A stretch of DNA of 64,000 nucleotides from Allodiplogaster sudhausi (taxonomy: Eukaryota > Nematoda > Chromadorea > Rhabditida > Diplogasteridae). Shown piece by piece: positions 41,798 through 50,530 of the stretch. The stretch covers positions 3,714,501 through 3,778,500 of the forward strand of contig CALZFC010000019.1 in the NCBI GenBank assembly GCA_945643635.1, in the 5' to 3' direction. The notes below the pieces were generated by a model. It did not search any database, was not told where the DNA came from, and saw only the letters and a program-made list of their open reading frames with translations. The position numbers and the translations under genes are program-made. The number at the start of each line of letters is the position of its first letter. The stretch's first letter is position 1.

Positions 41798-44700
41798 GAG
41801 AGTGCTGGACAATGAATTCATGGTAGCAGTCGACTATAACGTGAGTACATGGTGTGGTGGTTAGTGGCTAGCGCACATGAGCGGGCAAAGAGGGTTCGAG
41901 ACCATATCGGGACAGTTGGTTTTGCGTGAAAGCCTTCCCGCTACTGAAAGAGGTGAAGAAGAGACTAGAGGTGGAAAAGTCGAGAAAGGTTCTAGGAGCG
42001 CGGTTTATAGATGGTCCAGGAATAAAGTATCAAACATAACTTCGAATGCACATTCTAATATGATCTTGAAAGGAAAAACGGCGAACGGCTTGCTTAGTTG
42101 GAGGAAAAGTTTTCTTCTAAATAGAGCATCTGAAGACTAACTGTGGTGTGTGTGTGAGTCCAGTCGAGGCGACTTCGATGGCTCCGCCCGAGTCCTCTCG
42201 CCCTCGCTACGAGCAACACTGGAGGCGATCCTTCAAAAGACAAAGCATTTTAACAAATTGGTATGATATCCACGTAGGTTTTACATATTGTCAACTAAAA
42301 GACGGCGCTTGAAGTTATTTTTGAATACATCTGCGTTTCAGCCTGTGCAACCATGATCGAGAGGGTAGAGAGAGAGAGATGGAGAGAGAGAGAACGGAGA
42401 TAGAGAGAGGGCGCTGGGCAATGAGTTCAAGTATATCGATTGTTGCGCATCCTATGTGAGTGGTGTGCAGGTTAGTGGCTAGCCCACAGGAGCGGTTAGC
42501 GAGGGTTCGGGTCCATCTCGTGAATATTGATTTTGGGTGAAAGCTTCCAAGGCATTCCTGCCTATAGAGTTACGGCAGCTTACTACGTGATTCAGACAGA
42601 ACAAGGTGGAGGAAGAGGAAAGGAGAAGGAGAACTGAGTCCAAGAGCGCGGGTTAGATAGTAAAGGAGAATGTAACAACGAAACCTCGCATCCATTCTAA
42701 TATTATCTTGAATACAAATGTAGGTAAAATCAGGCGAACCATTGCGAAGGTTTTTGTGCGATGATAGGGACTTTTTAAAATATAAAATGTGAAAACTTAC
42801 AGGGTTCGGCGAGTGCAATCGAGGGGCTTGGTCCCGACGTGCTGCTTCCCGGCTAGGTCTGCCTTCGACTTCCGCGCAGCCGGCGAGATTGGACGCGATT
42901 CCACAAAAGATCATTATAAGCAAGAAATTCAAGAAATAAATATGTGTTATTCAAACTACAGATTCATAACCAATCAATTACAATCGCGTTAGCATTCTAT
43001 CCTTCGATGAAGGTTGTCGGAAAGAAAAAATCCATATACCGTACGCTCACCCTATGCGTTTGAAAAATGTCTATTCGTGCTAATTTGTTAAGTGGAAAGG
43101 GAATTTGGCATCTATTACGACAACTACGCCCATATTTCCATGAATATTTACATTATTGGCGTAATATTGTAACGGGAGCAAAGAAAATGAGTTCGAATAC
43201 CTTGGAATAATTTTGCAAACACCCCAGTCCTCCCCTCCACCCCAAATGGAATAGCACCGCAATTCAGCGAATTATTTTCGAAAAAAAAATCCAATTGTAG
43301 GGTGGGAGAAAATATCTTCATTTTACCGCAAAAGTAACTAATTGGAATGAGCCACGCCATCTAACATAGCTCCATTCATTGCTACTTGAAGAGCATTGTA
43401 TCGGCCAAACAAAACAGTTGTTCCCGCAATACGTTTTTGAAAGAATTTTCGAATAAAACTACGTTTAAATAAGCCCCAGCATTTAGCATAGCTCTAGTGA
43501 TTAATCATGGATATAGCAAGATCACTCGGAGTCCAAAAGAAGGAAAAACCCGCAACAAGAACTGAGATAGAAAGCAGAAAACCCTAAGCAGAGCGAATCG
43601 TTCTTGAAGACCGCCGCCGACCTTCCTTAGCCAAACGGAGCAAAGTGGAAGCCGCGTCAAAGCAACCGCTCAGAGCCTCAATTTAATGGCAATAAAACAT
43701 ACTTCACATACTCGAAGGACATTGTATCGACTTAACAAATCAATTCTTCCCGGTATGAATTGTTGAAAGAAATTTCGAACAAAGCTACGTTTAAATAAGC
43801 CCCAGCATTTAGCATAGCACTAGTGATTATTCATGGATGGAGAGCATAAATGGAAAAAAACAACAATAACTGAAATAGAACGCAGCTAACCGTGAGCAAT
43901 GTGAATCGTCTCTGCAGTCAGCCTCCGCTACTCCCAATCCACACCGAGCGGAGTAACAGCGTAGTCGAAAGACGCCGCTCGAAGCCTCAATTGGAAGGCA
44001 ATAAACAACACTTCGAGTCCTCGAAGAATCACGCATGGTTGTGATAACGAGATATAAAAAAAAATCACATCAACAACTTCAGCCCTTCCCCGAAGTTAGC
44101 TCTAAACATTTCAGGCTATACTGGGTGCTGTATCACACAATCATCGTAAAAAGTCCGAAGAAACTCTTAAAAGAACAACTGGACTATCAAAAACATAGCA
44201 TACGTTTCGAAAATTATGCTTGGTTATATGATTCCGAAGTGTCAATTCTTTGGTGTCATTCGGTGAAAAGTATGGTAGTGCGAACTCAAATACCGCTTTT
44301 TACTGCATTTACCGCTGGATTTATTTTATGAAATAAAGTTGAAATTTACACTTTAAGACATTGTGTGCTGTGTGTGGAAGAGAATGGGGATTCGAACAAG
44401 GTATAGATCTCTTTATTTGGTGGCCTGTACATCGAGATATTTCTTGCGTGCCATTTGGAACATTGCGCGCGCTGCGGTACAAATCGGCCACTTTGGCGGT
44501 ACATCACTGTATATATTTGCGATGATGCAATTATATTCTACATTTCATGTCAATAAAAAATAATATTTTTATTATTATTATTCGTCCATATCAAAGAAAG
44601 CGCCGCTATGGAACCGTAATGTATCTTTTTTGGGATCTTAATTAATAAGAAAAATCAATCGGTGAAAAGCCAACTTGCGTCCCTGAAGATTTTCTCAGAG

Positions 44701-45746
44701 AGTCCAACGAGATGACCGGAAGACATGGGCGAAGCTTTGCCACCGTTGGAGATGCGAGTGATGAAGGGGCCAAGAGACTCGCACAACTTCTCGAGGTAGC
44801 CAATGTTTATCGACATCTGGACGAGCTGGAATAGAAAGTCAATCAATACTTTGGCCGCCAATCAGAAGATCAGTCAATATTTTCCTCACAAAAAAATCAG
44901 CAAGTAAATCCCCAAGAAATATAAATTTTATTTATTGTTATTTTGTTCTTTATATTCAATATGGCTCGCCATTGTAGGAAAGTAGGAAGACGAATTAATT
45001 AAGGAATTCACCAGAAGCGGATATTATTATTTTTTAAACTTCAAACTCAAAACCTGAACAAGAGTTCGCTTCGTGTCCTGGATGTACTGCTTGAGATGCT
45101 CAGACCGTCGGAGCAGCAACAAGTTGGCGAATCTGGTGAGCTTTAATATTTGAAAACCGGAACCAAAATTTGTTATATTACCAAAAAATTAAGCAAGTAT
45201 TTTTTTTAATCCAATTAGTCTAATAAAAACATATTATCAAATTAAATAATTACTTAATTTAGCACAAGAATAAATGGCCCACTTTCGCATGTCATCTTCG
45301 ATGTCGTGCTGCGGCATCTGGAGATACTCCATGAACTTGAGGCAGTTCACGAGGTACGCCTTCACTTGTGTGTAGACGGCAATGACGAAACGACAGAAGG
45401 CGAAGCGGCGAGGGAAGGGCTGCTTAGAACATATCAATCAATTTCTCAATTCATATTGCTATTTCTACCTATATCTCCTAAATCATATTCTGGCTTCACT
45501 TTACTTATATTTCCCAGAGTTCATATTTCTATTACAATAGTCTTTTACTTTGACAGTTACTGTTTATATATCTCTTTTCCGTCAAGATAGTGCGGGCAAA
45601 TTCTCCTCCTAACTGCTCGTTTGTAGAAGCTGAACTGCTTGAGGACGGCGCGGAACTCCTCTTCCGTGTCCACGGTGATCGGCGTGAAGTTGCCGCACTC
45701 GAACTGCTTCGAGTACTCGCCCATCAGCATCTCCGTATAGGGCGAG
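33821..45746 (-). CDS. Exocyst complex subunit Sec15/EXOC6-like, partial, intron-split
   Basis: Sec15 is the exocyst subunit that binds Rab GTPases on secretory vesicles and helps tether them to the plasma membrane. Five minus-strand exons are visible: 45614-45746, 45283-45422, 45054-45132, 44675-44825 and 33821-33908, with matching phases across the first four. Landmarks are FTPITVDTEEEF, QPFPRRFAF, a VYTQVKAYLVNCLKF stretch, LVQMSINIGYLEKLCESLGPF and, in the last exon, ICKFLAEKLSGHLFAAENR. In order they parallel the middle and C-terminal part of animal Sec15. About 195 residues are covered of a protein that is normally near 800. I find no N-terminal two-thirds, no exon for the roughly 65 residues between the fourth and fifth exons, and no end. 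The gap holds the 10.3-kb TIR-bounded segment. The gene may have huge introns, or be a 5'-truncated, interrupted relic. Assignment to Sec15 is firm; functionality is doubtful. Confidence 0.8.
34195..34615 (+). repeat. Left terminal inverted repeat
   Basis: Pairs with 44045-44509. The left copy lacks about 46 bp present in the right copy after AATGTTCCAAATGG. Shared stretches include GTTCGAATCCCCATTCTC, the AATAAATCCAGCGGTAAATG region and GCTGAAGTTG near the inner limit. Weaker similarity may extend to about 34860. Confidence 0.85.
35155..38320 (-). repeat. Left arm: tandem composite units with tRNA-derived heads
   Basis: Four units carry a tRNA-like promoter head read on the minus strand: about 36352-36440 (degenerate), 36785-36880, 37425-37505 and 38018-38108. 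Each has an A-box-like TGGTGTGNAGG, a GGTTAG stretch and a B-box-like GGTTCGANTCC. Each is followed by a (CT)n tract and by a core ending in gatcgcc...gactcgc...gttagt, seen near 35750-35866, 36018-36126, 37130-37236 and 37725-37822, with an older copy near 35160-35350. Head spacing is about 450-620 bp. The head identifies a tRNA-derived SINE-like family; the conserved splice-like edges of the core (tttgtag and gttagt) are unexplained. Confidence 0.65.
37550..37605 (+). repeat. (CTTCT)n microsatellite
   Basis: About eleven tandem CTTCT units inside one composite repeat, replacing the (CT)n found at the same place in sister units. Confidence 0.9.
38746..39243 (-). pseudogene. Tc1/mariner-like (IS630 superfamily) transposase remnant
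   Basis: The start codon at 39243 opens MNRPKIMWRLRIVRMREQGL, a typical N-terminal helix-turn-helix of Tc1-like transposases. Codon 23 is TGA (39175-39177). The same frame then runs on through AISSQLAKYG and YKPTSLDAS to VFTDECALQV, where FTDE is the expected region of the first catalytic Asp. It ends at 38746 soon after, about 166 codons in, whereas family members usually have about 340. The second Asp and the final Asp/Glu are missing. It is inactive through a nonsense mutation and 3' truncation. It may be the former motor of the surrounding TIR-bounded segment, or an older nested insertion. Confidence 0.8.
39244..39960. other. A+T-rich spacer, no gene seen
   Basis: Between the transposase remnant and the multi-exon gene. 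It contains repeated short words such as ctattttacag and gcttcacaagc at irregular spacing (for example around 39615-39660 and 39825-39900), suggesting decayed short tandem repeats. No open frame of note. Confidence 0.5.
39982..41446 (-). CDS. Unrecognised nine-exon gene inside the TIR-bounded segment
   Basis: Exons (minus): 41345-41446, 41213-41287, 40959-41156, 40782-40872, 40720-40743, 40536-40661, 40286-40351, 40113-40206, 39982-40031. All have GT-AG borders, and every junction agrees in phase except around the 24-bp exon, where the sum is one base off. That means a mis-chosen splice site, a frameshift or a decaying gene. The product of about 275 aa starts MFDFSSDEDD, then has a basic cluster AKRRRF (possible nuclear signal) and a Ser/Pro/Thr-rich low-complexity part near residues 60-125. 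It continues with helical charged segments (RQVLQMCREQ; LARSERRSRWLKVCRR) and an acidic tail DENSAYDSLEDYGEPM. AATAAA (39961-39966, minus) follows the stop closely. I do not recognise a family. It could be cargo of the element or a host gene trapped between inverted repeats. Confidence 0.6.
41600..42920 (+). repeat. Right arm: inverted composite units with tRNA-derived heads
   Basis: Two units with tRNA-like heads read on the plus strand: about 41850-41935 (ggtgtggtggttag ... agggttcgag) and 42455-42530 (tggtgtgcaggttag ... gagggttcgggtcc). Their cores are near 42135-42235 and 42795-42910. They mirror the four units of the left arm in opposite orientation, so the segment has a foldback-like layout. 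Confidence 0.65.
41756..41793 (+). repeat. (GA)n microsatellite
   Basis: Nearly pure GA dinucleotides, at the position equivalent to the CT tract of the composite units, in inverse orientation. Confidence 0.9.
43070..43265. repeat. Decayed relative of the 46.2-kb MITE
   Basis: Words such as ctattacgacaa, gcaaagaaaatgagttc and a terminal aatagcacc match the MITE at 46206-46581 in order, with many differences. No second terminus or target duplication can be recognised. Confidence 0.5.
43440..44040. repeat. Two tandem units, period about 326 bp, in the right arm
   Basis: The stretch acgtttaaataagcc...tagtgatta.tcatgga occurs near 43461 and again near 43787. Both are followed by diverged copies of a GC-richer block ending in a cctcaatt..aggcaataaa stretch. 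The left TIR shows only one equivalent, so the right arm has been expanded. Confidence 0.7.
44045..44509 (-). repeat. Right terminal inverted repeat
   Basis: Inverse copy of 34195-34615 with an extra block of about 46 bp near 44404-44450. The outermost 58 bp are identical to the left end. The final base at 44509 is followed by TA. Confidence 0.85.
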
Positions 45747-46197
45747 CTAAAATATGGATAATATTAGATATTTGATTTTTGTCAAGATTGCAAATAAAGA
45801 AAGCAATACACAGCTACTACATTAATACCTTTCAGTGTTGCCACATTACTCATAATACGTAAAGAAAAATTTCTGTAAGCCATTTCATTACTGAATTTGC
45901 AAGCAACCGTCCCAAATAGCTAATATTTCAGTATAATCGCATTGTTCTTAATGTAGCTAAAAATATAAAATAAATGAATAAATAAACACATAAATCATCC
46001 CCCTCACGCTTCCTCGATTGCGCAGTGGAGGAAATGTCCTTGTGCATGACTCAATTCGGTGGGGGGGGGGATGAAATTCCTCCAGGCATGACAATACATT
46101 TCGTCGCATTAGTTATCCGCGGTAACTGATCAAAATTCAACTTTTGAACTCTCTCATGACGAACTCCACAGGCGAATCGAAGAGATCAACACTCACA
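45747..46197. other. Sec15-upstream A+T-rich sequence, no exon seen
   Basis: This would be the intron or 5' flank before the first visible Sec15 exon. It contains a G10 run at 46061-46070. No Sec15 N-terminal exon is recognisable here or up to 48.7 kb. Confidence 0.5.
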
Positions 46198-46205
46198 ATC
46201 TCATC

Positions 46206-46581
46206 GGTGCTATCCTAGTTGGGAGGGGCATGATTGTTTCAAAGTTCGTAAAGCAATTTTTTCCTCTCTACTTGTCTTTGGAAGATGACTATCAGTGTTC
46301 ATTTTTCGTGCGGAAGACAGATTTGATAACTATTACGACAATTAAGCTACTTTTGAACAAAATTATCACTGATTTAGGCACTATCTCGCATTTTTACCGC
46401 ATTTGAGCAATATTTCGCTGTGAATTGCCATTTGTGCTCGAATTCGAATCAGTTCACTGCATATTTGTTTTCCGCGTGCAGAATTACCTAAGTTAGCTTT
46501 GATTTAGGCTCCGTGGAAACAAAGAAAATTAGTTCAAAAAACTTAGGAAAAAATTATGCGACTCCCAACTAGGATAGCACC
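46206..46581. mobile_element. 376-bp MITE with perfect 20-bp TIRs
   Basis: The ends are GGTGCTATCCTAGTTGGGAG and its exact reverse complement. The flanks are an exact 8-bp target duplication, ATCTCATC, at 46198-46205 and 46582-46589. Weaker inverted similarity continues inward. An 8-bp duplication fits hAT or P-like families, but the terminus is not the canonical CAGGG of hAT. No coding capacity. Exact TIRs and TSDs suggest a fairly recent insertion. Confidence 0.92.
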
Positions 46582-46602
46582 ATCTCATCATTAACAATGT
46601 AG

Positions 46603-46794
46603 ATGTTTAGAGAGTTGGAGCTTCCATATCCATCCACATACTTGATTCAAACCATTGTCAGTATGGTATACAACAAACTGAAGAAGAGCGAACGGAGAGG
46701 AGCATACGGCAACGGGAAGAGTATCATCACGAGAAGGCGTTCGCAGAAGAAGTCGACGGGCGATATTCCTAGGCAGAAATTACTTAGCTTTTAA
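46603..46794 (+). pseudogene. Possible remnant of a hAT-type transposase C-terminus
   Basis: A 63-codon open frame contains YPSTYLIQTIVSMVYNKLKK, faintly like the C-terminal dimerisation region of hAT transposases (P-S-x-Y-L ... F-S ... K-x-R). It begins just after the MITE, has no other recognisable part, and ends in a basic tail. Could be chance. Confidence 0.25.
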
Positions 46795-46879
46795 GCCATT
46801 CAACATTAAAATCCACTTAACAAAAGCATTTTGGAATAGTTCCCTACTTATGGCAATAGAGGATGGGCTACTTTGCCCC

Positions 46880-47210
46880 TTGCCCTTCCAACTCCCTCCA
46901 ATCCACCCACTCCTTCCACACACAAAGCACAGCGCCGGAAATGCGAGGGTATGTGGGGCGTAAGCCCCTAAAAGCCCTTCCTATACCAGGTATTGTCCTG
47001 CTTTATCCCAGTCAATGGGCGGCGTGTCCGTAGAGCGGCCGGGCGAAGGCTACCACCCCTATGCATTCCGGCATTATCCTTAGAGGACTGCCTTTTGCCG
47101 TGTGGAGGTGCATGAGGGGACCAAGGGGAGAGGGTCGGGCAAGAAACAAAGAGAGCCCATCTGGCTAGCTCTAGGGGGCAACAAGCAGGGAACATGTTAA
47201 AATATTTTAA
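46880..47210. other. GC-rich unassigned block
   Basis: A patch clearly richer in G+C than its surroundings, with no convincing exon. The 90-codon minus-strand frame through it lacks protein-like composition. It may be the tail of a retroelement; I cannot assign it. Confidence 0.35.
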
Positions 47211-47699
47211 ACATAGTATAAAAGAGGAAAGATAACGCATCTTCTCAAAGTGAGCGAGTCGCTGTTGAGGAGAAGCTGCCTCGTTGAGCGGCGCAACTCG
47301 AGGGATCGGCCTGACAATGAAACATTAATTACCATAAGCGGCAAAACGAGATGCAGAAAGCATAACAAAGCAAAGTTGCAGCGAGAAATAAAAGAAATAA
47401 AAGAATTTGGGGCGAGAAAAAAAAAATTAAAAAAATGCGGCCTACAATTTATTATAGAATATTACTAGGCAACTTTAAAAAAAATATGAGATGCGTTTAT
47501 CGCAACTTACTCGCAGTTCGATGGTAATAGATGAACAAACAAAAATAAGCAAGCATAGAGACAGACTTGTGATAACGCCACTCTGAAATTCAAACACTTC
47601 TTTGGCCCAAAGCAAAATATAAGGTGAAGAATGCAATTACGTAACGTAGTGAGTTTAAATATTGTGTTCGTCGAAAAACTATTTCACGGTTCGGTCGTA

Positions 47700-48560
47700 A
47701 TACGTGCAACGTCCTTTTCCATTCCTATTCGCCCGGCTTTTTCCTTCCTCTTTTTCCTGCAATGATTATTAGTTCTTTGTTTCTCGCAATTTCTCCATTC
47801 GTTTTTGCTTTCCGTCTATGTTTTTCTAAGAAGGTGACATGATGACGTTTTATGTTCACGTTCTCCCAAATGGTCCGAAAACCTGTTGTAAAAAACATCA
47901 TTTCGAGCCTAGAATTTGCCATTTGTGTGCTCCTTGCCTGATAAAAATGTCACGAGGCTATTCAGCGCCTGTATGGTGATGCATGGATGCAAGATATCGC
48001 TTGCCATCCCTTGTTACGATTACTTTGCCAGCTTAAATCTTTCTAACGGACGTTTATTTCTACTTTGTTTTGCTGTGGTATGATCTTCTCCCTGTTATCA
48101 GGGAAACGACCCTTCACTTGTTCTCGAAACATTTCTTGATCTTCCAACACGTCGGAGAATGCTTTCCACTTAAAAAGCATTGCTTCGAATGCGTGGTTTC
48201 CATTAAATAGTGATTAGTTTTTCTTTGTCGTTCGCTATTTATCGATTCGCTTTTATTACGCGTGTGTGCTTTTAATGAGGATGACATGAGGATTCATATT
48301 ATTTACGTTCAACAAAAGGAGTGAAAACCTGGCGTCAAAACATGACCTCAAGCCTGAAGTTTGCCTTGTTTGTGCTCATGGCTTGTTAAACTGTCAACAG
48401 GGACCATTTAGCGCCTGCATGGTGATGCTTACAATTAGATGCTAATTATCACTTGCAACTTGTTGCGGGTCCTTTGCCAACTTTAATATTTCGAATTGCC
48501 GTTTATTGTTACTCTTTATTGCGCTCGTCTGCTCGCTTTATCCCGTTCATTTATCTGCAA
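47700..48560. repeat. Diverged tandem duplication, period about 446 bp
   Basis: Landmarks gcgcctgtatggtgatgc (47965) and gcgcctgcatggtgatgc (48411) lie 446 bp apart. Both are preceded by agcct...gtttgcc-like text and followed by cttgc..cttgttgc and ctttgccaactt. The two copies differ at many positions, so the duplication is old. No coding potential. Confidence 0.75.
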
Positions 48561-48720
48561 CTAATGTTCCATCTTGCGCTCTCTCGAAGTTGTTGCGTGA
48601 TGCTAACACATATCCTTGTTTTCCCCGCCCGCAGAATAAGAAGAATTATAAATTATAGTATTTTATTTATTCTGAAAAAAATCAATGACGAAACATTCCC
48701 AGGAAAGATCTCTGCAGCCA

Positions 48721-50402
48721 ATGCCGTGCCATGAGCTCGACCGGCTTGTTCGGCTGCACGTGCACCGTTTCTTAGATAAGCCTGCTTACATTCTAATATA
48801 TCTATTTTTTACTTCTCTTATTTTATACTAGCAAAAAACTTTTTTTTAAATCCAGAATGGAATTCAAAGAACAGCTATAACATGTGCTTTGTGGTAATGT
48901 TCTTTTAGAGCCGGCCAGCCTGGCCAAGCCGTCTCTACCGTACTCGTCCATGACTTGCCACGGAAGATGTTCTTCTCGGGATGTAGAACTAACTCGGGAT
49001 CTCAAGGTATGCTTTTTTTTCTGGGACTAGCGGCTTTTACAACAGATACTTATGTGGGAGAGGAGAGAATAAATGAGTGTCATACGGTAATACCGTACCC
49101 TCTTTTACTCATGGGGACCCCAATACCACCCTCCTCTTCCCCGGCAGCGTCGTCGTAAGGCCAGGATATTAGCTTTTCTTCTTCTCAAAGTGAAATTAGC
49201 TTCCAGAAGCTTTGTAAGTATAGTTGATTCGGGGCGAAAGTGTAGAACATTCTTCGAGAGTGAGGAGACATGAAGTGAATCTTCTACCTCCATTTCGAAG
49301 CTTCATCGATCCTCACATTTACAAGTGCGGCACTTTATGCATGCACTCTGGAAGATTTATCACTAGTGCATAGGCCGATTTCGAAGTATATGTATTTGAA
49401 TTTATCGAAATAATTCGTTGAAAACGGAATCAATCATTCTTCTGTCTTGCGCCAGCCGTGAGCAGTTGCTTCTGCCTTCTCTCTCTCTCTCTCTCTCCGT
49501 CGCTCTCTTCCCTATCCCTTTTCCCTCCCTCTCTTCTATGAATGCAGTCGGTGACCCTTCGCTCCCGATTCCCGTGCCAGGCAAAGGCTGGGAGGCCGCA
49601 TTCCCCTTCTCCCGACGATTGCCCGCCATTTGCTCCGCCCTCTCTCCCAGATGCCCCGCCCACATCGGACGAAGCCCCGCCCACATCGGACGAAGCCCCG
49701 CCCACATCGGACGAAGCCCCGCCCAACAGTCCATTCGCCGGCGCCGTCCCTCGTCTCCTCGTCATCGATGGCTGCAATGTCTCGCGCTCGGCGTGCGGGC
49801 CGCGCAGAGAGTTAGATTCTTTCTTTCCTTTTCGTCTTTTCAATCTCTCCTCTCTTTATTTCTCTCCCTCTTTCTCCCTCTCGATCTCTCTCACTCTCGT
49901 TTTACTCGCGCCCTAATTTCAGACGAGTCAACTGTGCCGGCCTTCTCAACGCGCTTCGCTGGCTGACTGTGCGCGGCTTTGAGGCTTGTTCTGCACAATT
50001 TTGCTGCTTTTCTCCATCCCAATTCTCCCGCCCTTTTTTCTCTCAATCACTCTCTCTACGAGCCTTTGCATCCTCTAACCCGCTCTCACTCTCTCACTAC
50101 CTGCCCTTGCCTTCTCTACTTCTCTCTCCTCCTCTCCCCTTCTCTCTCTCCCTTTTCCTTGCAGGCCATCGCCTTCCTGCCGATCATCTACAAGAACCGC
50201 TACAACGCGAACGTCTCGCACGTCTTCGTTCTCTCGGTTCGTCGCTTCCCATCAAATCATCGATTTCTGACTACCCCATCCTCATCTTCCGCTTCTCTCC
50301 TCCCTCCAATTCTTCGATTGCTTATAATCCCTGCATTCCTTTCAACAGATTCTTTCTTTTCTCTGCCCCCCCCCTCTCGACTTCTGCACCATTCTCAGTT
50401 TC

Positions 50403-50438
<36 letters not shown>

Positions 50439-50484
50439 CTCTATCACTCTTCTTTCTCTGATGTCTCTTTCCCCCTCTCTGTCT

Positions 50485-50530
<46 letters not shown>

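Larger units (their letters stand above)
34195..44509. mobile_element. 10.3-kb TIR-bounded segment, Tc1/mariner-like ends, with internal genes
   Basis: The segment starts TA|CAGTGATGTACCGCC and ends with the exact reverse complement followed by TA. The outer 58 bp are identical in inverted orientation and similarity continues, with indels, for about 420-460 bp or more. TA target duplication and CAGTG termini are typical of Tc1/mariner elements. Inside are a mutated Tc1/mariner-like transposase (38746-39243), inverted arrays of tRNA-like repeats, and a multi-exon gene (39982-41446). It lies between two Sec15 exons. The TA duplication is only 2 bp, so the alternative is two insertions of one family in opposite orientation; I see no inner termini that would support that. 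Confidence 0.7.

Noticed and set aside
37425..42530. True tRNA genes at the tRNA-like heads
   Set aside because: T-arm stems are mispaired, there are no acceptor stems, and the heads are parts of longer repeated units; interpreted as SINE-like.
46968..47240. 90-codon minus-strand protein
   Set aside because: Composition and lack of splice context or homology suggest a GC-rich repeat, not a gene.
47250..47468. 72-codon plus-strand Lys/Arg-rich frame
   Set aside because: Ends in poly-A-like low complexity; no splice context or conserved motif.
49418..49966. 182-codon plus-strand frame
   Set aside because: It overlaps the NYN exon in a different frame, reads through introns and lacks the IDGCN motif, which is in the neighbouring frame.
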